Shown: piece by piece, positions 11,472-22,500 of the stretch | Numbering within the stretch: the first letter of the stretch is position 1 | How the letters are laid out: each line of letters starts with the position of its first letter | Source of the DNA: Chlamydomonas sphaeroides | Taxonomy: Eukaryota; Chlorophyta; Chlorophyceae; Chlamydomonadales; Chlamydomonadaceae | Length of the DNA stretch: 64,000 nt | Direction: 5' to 3' | Assembly (NCBI GenBank): GCA_001662425.1 | Contig: BDDC01000006.1 | Span: 172,462-236,461 of the forward strand | Notes under the pieces: generated by a model | The model's input: only the letters and a program-made list of their open reading frames with translations | Database searches by the model: none | Told to the model about the DNA's origin: nothing | Program-made: the position numbers and the translations under genes

Positions 11472-13166
11472 GGGCGCGCTGCTCTGCTCGCCCGCGGCGC
11501 GGCGGGGCGTACCCTGCTGGCGGGAACGGGCGCGACGGGGCAGCTGGCGTGGGCCAGAAGGGGGCTGCGCTGCCGGCTGCTCGCTTGGCGGTGGCGCTTG
11601 GTGTCATGCCCCGCTACCCCAGTGGGTGTTGAAACACAGATAGAACGCATGATACGTAAGACAGCGACGTAGGTGGCATAGGGAGTTGCCCGGTGCGGCA
11701 ACGTAGGCTGCGATGTGGCGCGACATTACGTGCTGTCCTCTCACACGTTCCGCGAGTTGAGTGCGTGTCCTGGGGCTGGCGGTGTGGCGCTACGCGACTG
11801 AACAGGCTGTCGCCTGCCTCTGCTGCGTTCTGGCGGTGCAGTTGAGGGGCGTGCTGAGGGGCTGCTGGTCAGGGTGCTGTTCGGCGCTGAGCTCAGCGGC
11901 GCGGGATCGCTGCTGGGGCTCAGCGGTGTGGGAAGCGCTGTGAGCGCGCGGGCATGTGCGCTACAGGGGGCTGCGGGACTGCCTCGTGCTGATGTGTTCA
12001 CGCACGTGGCTGTGTGTGTCAGGAACAGGAACATACCGGTATAGTAACACGACCCGGGCGGTACGCCCTGGGTTGATGACGCGTCGGTCGTGCATGTGAA
12101 GCAGGGATCGATGCGTCTGGGTGCACCGGTGTGGTGTGGGTTACGAAGCTCAGCGCCGCCTGTGTGTGGGGAGGAGTGTGTGCGTATTGCTGGTGACGCG
12201 CCGGTAAGAGGCAGAGCAGGTTTGGGGCCTTCGCTGCGGGCACCGTGGCCTTAAATCCCGAATGGCGACCTGACAACTGCTGGTTGTGTGGCGACCTGTT
12301 TGGTACCGGCATCTCTGACCGTGGGCGTTGGCGCGGGTTGGCGCGGACCCAGTTGCGCTGTCATGACGGCGGCAATGCGGTGCTGTGCAGATTGCGGCGC
12401 ACGCTGCGGCCGTGAGGCCCAAGGGGTGCTCTACCCCCCGCTGGCATTGATGGATGGGGCTCCTACTCCGGTGGACTACTGCACCGACTCTGTGCCCTGC
12501 CAAAAATCCTTGGGCCTCAGCTCGTTGCCAGCTTGCGTCCACCCAGCGTGGCCTCCCAGCCAAGGGCACCTGCGGCCCGTGCAGACGCACGCCGACCAGC
12601 CCCCCTACGCCGTGGACTGGCCGCAACCTCCCTGCATACTCCGGCCCCACGTCTGTGCGGTTAGCAGGCTGGGGTGCTTTGATCGGGGTGCCCCGCAGCC
12701 TGCACCGGTCCATACCGGTACCGTTGCAAGGCGGCACCCTGCCCTGACGGCGGGATGTAGACACGGCGGCGGTTGTCTTCACCAAGTCATGGTAAGCAAG
12801 CACCCACGCGGCGGGACTCGATATGGGCACGTAGCGATGCGTTACCAGCGGCAGAAATGGCCAGGGGACATATCCCCTGGGCATGGGCGCTGCATCCACG
12901 TCAGGCCATGCGACTGCACTGCCTTGCCCGTCGTGGAACCGGTGTCCAAGCCGAGGGCCAGCACCCATCCGCGGCCTCGCCTGCCCCAACAACCAGCGGC
13001 CCCCCTGGCAGCATCGACCGCCACGCCTGCAGCCCTCCTTGCTCCTGCCCCACACCCGCTCCAGCCGCTCACGGGACAGCATGCACAGCTGCCTCCGCTC
13101 ACCGCTCCCGCTCCGCCCCACACCAGCCAGCCGCCACTCGCCCCACGCCACCACCCGCCCTGTCCG
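11472..13166. other. Convergent intergenic region
   Basis: This 1.7 kb lies between the stop of POP5 (plus) and the stop of the WD-repeat gene (minus), so it should carry both 3' UTRs. No supported gene is seen. Between about 12250 and 12750 the plus strand has open stretches around one stop, including CWLCGDLF and, further on, CHDGGNAVLC. These are reminiscent of a small metal-binding or HNH-like remnant, but too weak to call. Confidence 0.5.
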
Positions 13167-16100
13167 TCAGTCCGTGACCAGCAGGTGCGGCTTGGCGCCC
13201 GCCTCCTTGGCGTACTTGGTCATGAGCTCGGCCGTCAGCGCCTCGAGCCGCTTGTCGCGCCGCTTGCGGCCGCCGCCCTTGCTGCCGATGCGGTCCATGA
13301 TGCGCACCAGCACCGGCGCCTCCTCCCAGTCGGGGTGGATGCGGGCCAGCGGGTTGGTGTGGTGCCAGGGAGGGCTCTGGCTGCGCTCCGCCCAGGGCGC
13401 AGGAGCCTCCTTGGCCTTCTCCAGGTCCAGGGGCGCCAGGCGTGGCTTGCCGCCGGGGCCCAGCTGGGGAGGGGCGAGCGCGGGGCGCGGGAAGTTTGGG
13501 TTTCGGGTCAGCACGGCCTTTGAGGCCGGGGGCAACACGGAGCACGCCCCGCACATAAACCAGCGGCAGCCCGCACGCGCGGCTGCTGACCACGGGGTGC
13601 ACAGCCCTCTGCAAGCTGTCACGACGCATCCCCGTGGCATGGCCCCTCCTTGCCACTCACGTCCTTGACCTTGTCCCCGGGCGCCTGCTTGAGGCCCTTC
13701 TTGGTCTCCTTGGGGAACACCTTGGTCTCCTTAGGGAACACCTTCTTGCCCTCCAGGTCGTCGAAGAGGCCCTCGCTGTCGGTGCCGAAGGTGATGTGCT
13801 TGTTGGCGGCGCGCGAGGAGCGGGCCGAGGGGGCGCCCGCCTCAAAGGGGTCGGGCTTGCGCAGCGCCGAGCTGAGCTTCGGCGCATCAGGGTCCTCCAC
13901 GTCCATCTTGACGCGCTTGCCTGAGGGGCAGACGGCGGCGAGGGGACACAACAAGGCGCAGGAGTCCGGTGGGAGGTAGGGGGCGGTCGAGCAGGAGCGT
14001 GGCCAGGGGCGCTTAGGAATGGGCAGGAGGAGAAGCAGCAAGGCCAGGAGGCGGGTGGTCTCCGGCGCACGCTGCAGGGTGCGCCCGTAAGCCCGAACGC
14101 GGCATGCTGCTGGGTTCGACACCATCCCACGGGCTCACCCTTCTTCTTGGTGTTCTTGGGCGCCTCCAGGTCCGCCAGAAGCCGGTCCAGCACCACCTTG
14201 CCCAGCCTGGCAGCGGCAGCGGCAGGGCAGCGGCCGTGTGGCCGTGGGCGTGGACACAGGAGCGCACGAGACGGGGGAGCACGCAGCCGTGCAAGCCGGG
14301 GTCGGGGCCAGCAGGGAGCGGCGGACTTGCAGGTAGAGGGGGAGGGCGCCACGCTATCACCAGGAGTCGACAGCAGCGGCGGCGCGGCGCCTGCACCCCC
14401 GGGCCTCGCTCCCCGGCCGTGCCGCACCTTGTGGACGTCTCGTCCTCGGGCAGCAGGTGCCGCAGCAGGGCGTCCACCTGGGGCCAGGGCAGGGCAGGGC
14501 AGGGCAGGGCAGGGCAGGGCAGGGCAGGGCAGGGCAGGGCAGGGCAGNNNNNNNNNNNNNNNNNNNNNNNNNNNNNNNNNNNNNNNNNNNNNNNNNNNNN
14601 NNNNNNNNNNNNNNNNNNNNNNNNNNNNNNNNNNNNNNNNNNNNNNNNNNNNNNNNNNNNNNNNNNNNNNNNNNNNNNNNNNNNNNNNNNNNNNNNNNNN
14701 NNNNNNNNNNNNNNNNNNNNNNNNNNNNNNNNNNNNNNNNNNNNNNNNNNNNNNNNNNNNNNNNNNNNNNNNNNNNNNNNNNNNNNNNNNNNNNNNNNNN
14801 NNNNNNNNNNNNNNNNNNNNNNNNNNNNNNNNNNNNNNNNNNNNNNNNNNNNNNNNNNNNNNNNNNNNNNNNNNNNNNNNNNNNNNNNNNNNNNNNNNNN
14901 NNNNNNNNNNNNNNNNNNNNNNNNCAGCATCGGCGCCACGCCCGTGGGGCCACGCCACGAACAGGGCACACGGCGTGGCAGCCCGGCTAGCGGTGGGCCG
15001 GCCGGCCCCAGCTGCCTTACGGCATGCGCACCGCGAGCCGCCATTGCGGCTGGAAGCAGCACGAGCCACTGCCTTCAGCTGCCCGCACCTTGTACATGTA
15101 CAGCTGCGTCACGCGCTCCGGCACCGCGTCGTCCTCCTCTTTGAAGTTGGACTTGACCACCTTGTCCGCCACGTCACCGCCCACCACCTGGCGGGGGAGC
15201 GGCAGCGGACGTGGCACGGCAGGTCAGCACGGAGCGCGCAGTGGCGTGGCGGCTGGACAGCTCGTGTAGGAGGTACCCGAGGCCCAGGTGGGGGTGCACG
15301 CTGGGTAGAGAGGTGGCAAGGACAGTGAACGAAGTCTCCGGCAGGGGAAGGCTTGGCGGCTGGTTGAGTCCAGTCGCGCTGCAGACAGCCTGCGCGGTCT
15401 ACCCTTCAGCCAGCGAGCGGCAGTGCCGCTGGGCGAGCGCCAATCGTCGGCCTAGAGCCAGCCCGGGCACATGCAACGGAGGCTCGCGCCCTCTAGTTTC
15501 ACAACACTGGGCACGCAGGCTAGTGGCCTGCTCCAGGACCGGCCGTGCCCGGCCAGCTGCGTCGGAACAGGCCGCGCCATTCGCCCAGCGCCGGGCGCCT
15601 CACCAAGTAGGTGTCGGTGAATGCGACGGCCGGGTAGCTGAGGATGGTGCCGGGCGGCAGCGCCATGCGCACCGGCACTAGCGCCGGCCCCTTGGACAGG
15701 TCCACGCCCATGGCCGCTAGCACCGACAGCACCTGTGCCCGGTGCACCGCCGCCGCCGCCGCGGCCTCGGCCGCCGCCGCCGCCTCCGGCGAGCCCTCGG
15801 CCGGTTGCGGCGGCGGCCCCGGCTGCGGCGTGGCGGGCGTTGACGGTGCCGCCGACGCGCCGTCCTCGGGCGTCCCGGGCGGCAGCTCCTGCTGCGGGGC
15901 CTTGGGCAGCGGCGGCGGCGTGGCGCGGCAGGCCAGGCCGAAGCCCTGCCCGGCTCGCGGGCCCATGAGCTCCGCCACCGGCTTCTCCTCTAGCACGTTG
16001 TACCAGAAGACGCGCGGCCGCAGCGCCGGCGTCGCAAAGATGCTGGTCGGGCCGCCTCCGCCACCGCCACCGCCGCCCCCACCGCCGCCGCCAGGCCCTA

Positions 16101-19088
16101 TCCCAGCCACGCTGTCGGAGCTGCTCCGGCGGCGCGCGGGCTCTCCGTCCGAGCCGGTGTGGCCGAGGCAGATGCAGAGCGCAAAGGGCTCGTTGGGCGG
16201 AAAGTGGATCTGGTGGATGGCCTGCGGGAACTCGTAGGCCGCCTGGCTCGAGTCCTCCGGCTTGATGATGTCGGCGATGTAGATGTTGCCCTGCTGCGAG
16301 GCGCACATGAGCTTGTGCGCCACACCGTTGACCCAGCCCAGCGCCGTGATAGCGCCCTTGAGCCGCGGTAGCGTCTTGGTGGAGCAGCAGGAGCGGTCGT
16401 CCCAGATCACCACGCTACCGTCCGACAGGCCCCACGCCAGCGTCTTGTGGTCGTACGTGGCCGCGGCGGCCGTGATGGCGTGCGGCAGCAGCCAATCGCG
16501 CGACAGCGGTGCGATGATCGGGATGACCGGCGGCGCCGTCGGCGGCGTGTACTCGCTGCCGGCGCCGTCCGACAGCGCCGAGGCCTCGGCCAGCGCGGCC
16601 GCGGTCGAGGTCGTCACCACGGCCGCCTGCGACTTGGAGCGCCCCATGCCGGGTGTCGTGGGTTTAGAGGCGACGCCAGCCGCGGCCGCGGCGGCGGCCT
16701 CGGTCTCGGCTGCTGCGCTGACGGCGGCCGCGGCCTTGGAGGCCTCGATCGCCGCAAAGTCGACCAGCAGCAGCCGGTTGGCGCCCTCCCACCAGATGTA
16801 GGCGCCGCGCGCGCTCTGGCGATTTGACGGCGATGGCACAGCAGGGCGTTGGGGAGCGCGGGGTGGAGCATGGCGTGCAATGTGGGCGCAATACTTCTGT
16901 GCGGGCATCGGCCCTAGCCGACATCGCGCCAACCAAGCCAACCGACTGCCCGCCCACCGCAGTGCTTCCGATCGCGTAACTAGCGTTGAGCCAGCACACA
17001 ACCATACCAAACCCGCACCTTGTGGTAGCGGTCCGAGTGAGGGCTCTTGTCGGGGCGCTGCTGCAGCTGCCACACCAGGTTGCTGCGGCCCACGCTGGGC
17101 ACGCCCAGGCAGAACGCTGCGGCGCCAAGGGGACCAGCAGGGGCGCGAGCGTGTCAGCACACCCCACGTCTTCCTACCGAGCAGTAGACGCGTGCGCACG
17201 CCTCGCCGTCTCGCCGTGTCACCGCGGCACCGCCCGCTTGGGGCCCAGCCCGGCCCCGAACCGAGCCAGCTTACATCGCACGGTGCTCGAGGTCACGTGG
17301 AGCAGCTGCGTGAGCTCTGTGGCCCCGAAGGCCGACAGGGTGAGCGCCACAAAGGCGCCCACGCTCTCCAGCTTGACGTTGGGCACTGGCAGGCTGACGG
17401 CGAACAGCGCCATGGCACCGCTGGGGCACGGCAGGAGCGGGGGCAGGGACAGCGGCTTAGAGGAGGCCGCATGCACGAGCACAGAGGCAGGGTCTTGGCC
17501 TGACCGTGCGCCGTGTTGCAGGTGCAGGGGCCGGCAGAGGGGCAAGGCGAGGTGCGTGCTCCCACCTGTCGTATGAGAGCGCCAGGTGGCCTAGGTTGCT
17601 GGACCAGTGCAGGCGCGAGGGCGGCGAGGGGTCGTCAGCGTCCTGGGGCAGAGGCACCTGAACCAGCAGAAGGGTGGGGGGTGGGGCAAGCGGCGGCCGG
17701 TTAAGCGGCGGCGTGTGTGGAGGTCCGCGCAGCGCTTCTCCACGAGCTCAGCCCTGTCGCCGACAGTCAGAGCACGATCGCCAGGCCCCACGCCCTCCCG
17801 TCCTGCGCCCGCTGCCGCTGCCCGTTACCAACCCAGCGTATGCCCTCTGCCCCAACTGCCCCTGCCGGCTGCTCCACTGCCCTGCTGCCGGCTGCCGCTG
17901 CTGCGCAGCCCCCACGCTCGCCGCCGCTCCCCCTCCCCTGGCTGCCCGCTGCGCACCGCCGCTAGCAGGGTCATGTCGCAGGTCTTGATGTCCACCTCGT
18001 GCAGCGTCAGGGTGCTGCAGCTGGCGGCCGCCAGCAGCCGGCCCGACGTGGACAGCACCGTGCCCGCCACCTGCGCAGAGGGCGGGGAGGCCGGCAGGGC
18101 GGGAGGCAGCAGGAGCCGTCAGGAGGCGGCAGCGGTGGCAGGGACCGGCCGGGCGCTGGCGGCTGGGCCGCCAGGGGGTTAAGGGCAGTGAGTCGATGGC
18201 CTGGCGTGAGCGGGGGGCTATAGATGCACCAGGCAGCGGGGAAAGGAGGTGGCATGTAATGGAGGATGTTGTGTGAGAGGCGAGACAAGGCGGCGAAGCG
18301 GCGCTGCCAGCCCGCCCCACCGTCGAATGTTTTGTCCGCGGGGTTTTCGGCCTTTGCCCTTGCGCCTCGCCCTTGGCATCGGCATGCCCACTACATTTGT
18401 CACATGCCCTCGTGCCCGCCATATCCCTGCCTTTGCCCGTGCCCCTGCCCACCATGGCTGTGATGGCGGTCGTGTGCGTCCGGTCCGAGCAGCTGCTGGC
18501 GTCCCGGGCGCTGGTCACGCGCAGCTCTCCGTCGGGCAGAGCCAGCGCGGCCAGACCGGCTGCAGGAGTGGCAGGTCACGGGGCACCGTGTTAAGGATGC
18601 GATGGCGTTGAACACGCCATTCAATATCGTGCGCGCAGGGTCGCGTGGTGACGCACGTCCGGCCGGGGAACGGCAGGAGGCCTTGGGGTACAGGGCTCGT
18701 GCCGCAGGACGTGCATGCGGTACGCACCAATGCCCAGCGGCAGGAAGGTCGTCGTCTCTGGCGGCGCTTCGAGGACCGCGTGTGGTGCGAAGGTCTGTGG
18801 GCGGGTGCGGTGTTAGGGGCCCTTCGGCCAAGCCTCGGGCGACACGCACCCAAACCCGCAAGGCCGGCCCTTCGCCCCCACCCACATGCCCGCACTGCTC
18901 CCACCGCCCGCCTGCCTCACCAGGTTGACGCGAGCCGCATCCTCAACTTTGCGCTGCTTCTCCCGCTGGCCGATGAGGTCCACGACCTGCTCCACAATTT
19001 CCGCCAAGACCTTATCTATCATGCGGAAGGGCTGTGGAAGCTTGTCCACAGCCCCCGCGGGGTCCCATAGCGTTGGAAGTGGCGGCAT
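13167..19088 (-). CDS. WD-repeat protein, WDR93/FAP297-like (ciliary central apparatus)
   Basis: Thirteen exons splice in frame to about 925 residues: 19088-18921, 18794-18728, 18559-18453, 18070-17957, 17657-17566, 17420-17275, 17116-17019, 16815-15604, 15187-15089, 14477-14428, 14206-14139, 13920-13661, 13463-13167. The N-terminus has LPQPFRMIDKVL followed by a charged helix. Beta-propeller strands follow (AGLAALALPDGELRV, LLAAASCSTLTLHEVD, TLAWGLSDGSVVIWDD, LMCASQQGNIYIADI). The large eighth exon contains Ala-rich and poly-Gly inserts. I link it to WDR93, known in Chlamydomonas as FAP297 of the C1d projection, from the LPQPFRMI segment plus WD strands; this rests on memory and is moderate. 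A 377-bp gap lies in the intron between exons 9 and 10; phases match across it, but a small exon could be missing. The gene is head-to-head with a TRPV-like channel. Confidence 0.7.
14485..14547. repeat. (AGGGC)n tandem repeat at gap edge
   Basis: About a dozen perfect 5-bp units run directly into the run of N. The repeat sits in an intron of the WD-repeat gene and is probably why the assembly broke here. Confidence 0.95.
14548..14924. other. Assembly gap (377 N)
   Basis: Unresolved bases inside an intron of the WD-repeat gene. No content can be inferred. Confidence 0.99.
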
Positions 19089-19598
19089 GCTCGCGAGGAA
19101 GCCGCGGCACTGTTCCGCAAGCCGTGCTAGATGGTGAAAACCTCCAGCTACATGCTTTCAGTGTTCAGCTCTCACGTCAAACGCTTTTCGTGCACTTGCA
19201 AATGTTCTCGCATGTGTTAACAACGGAGAGCACAGGCGCTGGGTCGATTCATGTAGAGACGTGACGACATGTATGTTACTGTGTATAAGAGTTGCTGGCG
19301 AAGGCTTCGAAGGCCATGGGGACGAACTGAACAGTCTGCGAAAGCCGTGCCTTACCCCAACGCCCAAGCACACAAACCTGTATCAAGCAGCATCACGTAG
19401 ATACTAACGCACGAACGCGTGTGCCGTGCTGAACGACCTGCGTGCAGCTCGACCGCAGCTTACTGTAAACGACACTTAAGGCGTACCGAAGTTATGATTG
19501 CTTGAAGACAGCGCATTGCTGTGCTGGCTTCTGAGTTTCGATTGCGCACCCGGGCTGAGATGCTCAGCTAGAACATCGCCCTTGTCGGCAGACCCGTG
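19089..19598. promoter_or_regulatory. Divergent promoter of WD-repeat gene and TRPV-like copy A
   Basis: These 510 bp lie between two head-to-head start codons. The composition is noticeably less G/C-rich than the genes. A GTGTATAAGAG stretch (about 19280) resembles a TATA element for the plus-strand gene, but its distance to the ATG would need a long 5' UTR. No experimental support can be read from sequence. Confidence 0.5.
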
Positions 19599-22500
19599 AT
19601 GGACGCCAGCGTACGAGACATCGCAGCCCTGCCCGCGGAAACGCCGCGTGCGACATCCAGCGACCGGGGTCTGCGAGACCCCCCAACCAGGGCCTCCAGC
19701 GACGGCGACGGCGACGGCACGGCCGCTTGCCACAGCAACCGCGGCATTACGTGGGCTGACGGCGCCAGCCGCCCCGCGAGCTCCAGTCACGACCAGCGTG
19801 ACCGCGGCGGGCGGCAACAGGAGGATGCGGGCAGTTCTAACCCGCCGCTCCCCGGCCAGCCGGCCAGCTACGGCCAGCAAACGGAGGTCGGGCGGCGCGG
19901 CACTGCCCCGCCGGTGTCCTTCGGTAGACGCACCGTCATTGCGCCGGTCGTGGTCGACCGCCTCCCGCCGCCACCAGACGAGCTCCCGGAACTCCACCTG
20001 GCTTGCTGGGAAAACGACTTCAACGCGGTCCACGCGCTCATTAAGCGCGACGAGCATGACAAGTGCAGCTCATCACTGGACGGCTGGGTGTGGGTGCACC
20101 CCGCCATACAGAAAGCCGGCGATGCGGCAAAGGCGGCCGGCCGCGATGTAACTGCGGCGGTGGCTGCCGTGGCTGCCGCCGCGGGGCTGCCCCACCTGCC
20201 GCAGCAGTCAGACCCGCGGTCGGCTGCGGCCGCGCTCCGTGACCTCATATCCGGTCAGCCGCTGCGCTACTCGTGCCACCCCCTCACTCTCGCCGCTTTC
20301 CACGGTACGCTCCTGCCAGCCTGACTGCCCCGGGCGCGTGCGCCGCCTGCCGTTGACGCAGCTGCCGCCGTTGGGCACCTGGCCTCCTGCGCTGTGACGG
20401 CGACCAATGCCCAAACCACCCATGCTGCCTGCTGCCTGCTGCGATGCTATCTCTCGTGCTGCCGCTCCCAGGCAATGCCCGCATGGTGGAGCAGCTGCTG
20501 GACCTGGTCAAGGGCTCGCGCGACACGCCGCTGACGTGGCGCAAGCCGCCGCCCGGTGTGCCCAACGGCTGCCCCTTCCTCACGCCGCTGGCAGCGGCAG
20601 CGCTGTCGGGCAGCGGCGAGTGCGTGGAGCTCATTGCTACCGCCGCCAGCAAGCAGTTCCCCAGGGATGACAGGAGCACCTACGGCTGCTTCCGGTACGG
20701 CAGGGCTGCTGGGAGGCCAGCTTGGGCATGTGGGAGCGCCGCCGTTTGCCGGCCATGTGGCCAATGTCTGCGTAGGATCTGGAGCACCGGCAGGGCGCCG
20801 CCCGTAGCGTGTGCAGGAGACTGTCCTCATACCCGACCGCCGGGCGCCGGCCGCAGGTTTCGGCCGCTGGTGGTCGCACAGACCGTGGACACCATCATTA
20901 CGCTGTACGGCAGCGGCTGCGCGCGGCAGACGACGCTGAGCAACAGCTTGTGCGCGCCCGAGCTGCGCGACCCCGGCAGCATGCCCAGCAGGAAGACCAG
21001 CATGGCGGTGCTCGAGGCGCCGGCCGAGCTGCAGCCCGAGTTGGGGCTGGATCGCAACCCCAGCGTGCTCGCCATCGACCAGCACGACCAGTACAAGGCG
21101 TACAAGGCGGCCGAGGTGGCGCTGCTGCGCGCGCGGCTGTTCCATGACGGCGTGGGCCGGCCGCTGGCCGAGTCGCTGCGCAGCGCGACGGCGGCCACGG
21201 TGCAGGCGCTTAAGGCGCTGGCGCAGCTGGTGCGCGAGGGCCTTCCGCCGGACCGCTTCCTCAGCGGCCCCGAGCACCGGGCTGACCCGCCCGTCACGCT
21301 GCTGACGCTGCTGGTAGAGCACTACAACGCCATGTCCTCTGCCAGGCAGCCCGCCCGGCCCGCTAGCGCGGTGGCGTCGCCGGCGGCGGCGGGCGCCGGG
21401 ACGTTTGTGCAGCCGCTGACGCCCGCGAGCGGGGTCATGCGCAGCGCCGGGTCGCTGGTGAAAAGCGGGCGCGGCCACAGCTTCCTGGGCGGGCCCACAT
21501 ACGGTGCCGTCAGCCTGCTGGCGGAGGCCAAGGACGCGATGCTGATGCTCGTGGCGGAGCTGCTCGAGAAGAAGGCCGCGGTCGACCGCCCGGAGCACAG
21601 GGACGCGCCAGGAGCAGCGCTGGACGTGGCGTGCAGCAACGGCCCGCAGGTACGGCACCCGGCGCACGTGGCGCGTCCGCGCTTGGGACAGGGTCCGCCG
21701 TCTAGCCGCTCGGCAGGGCGGGGACGTTGTGTTCTGCACCTCTATAGCGGCCGCCGTCGTGTGGGCTACCGTGAGCGTGCTGCGTGGGCCCCCACTCCAG
21801 GAGCTGGTCGTGCTGCTGCTGATGTACAGCAAGCAGCAGCCGCGGACGAGCGAGGAGCTGCTCAAGGGGCGCGACGGCGCCGCAGACATCTACTGCCGCT
21901 CCTTTGGCGTCTACCCCTGGCTGGATGCCAACGGCCGGGCGTGCCGCACCTCCCCGCTGCTGGCGCTGGGCGCCAAGCTCCAGGAGGTCTTCATCGCAGG
22001 CGGCGTCCCCACCTGGCTCCCGGACGCAGGGTGCGTGCGTGCGTGCGTGCATGCGCGGCAGCCGTGGCTTACGCGTGGCTGCGGCTGGCCTGTCTTTGGG
22101 GCTCAGGCTACTGACGGCGCACGGCGCTGCTTGCTGGCGCGCAGGTTCGTGGAGATGATGGAGGACGTCATCCGATCCGCCATCCAGAGCAGCCCTGGCA
22201 TGGTGGCGAGGGACCTGCAGGTGCGAGGGCCTGCGCGCACATGGTTGGGAGCCGAGGTGGTGGCCTACGGTCGACGTACGGGTCATACATTGCTAGCGAG
22301 CGCGAGCCGGATGTCCGCCCGAGCAGGCTCCCGTCCCCTTGATGGTTCATTGTCCTCCCGCCCACCCACCTGCAGTGGTTTGTGAAGGAGGTGCTCGAGC
22401 ACTACATGAACCACGGCTTTGAGGGCCTGTCGCCGGTAGGTCGTCACAGCGCGGATGACGCGCTGCAGCACCGCCGCCGTCGTGCCGTGGCGTCGGCCCA

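Noticed and set aside
12240..12760. Possible HNH or zinc-finger gene (CWLCGDLF ... CHDGGNAVLC)
   Set aside because: The frame is broken by stops, the spacing does not fit an HNH motif and the opposite strand is equally open.
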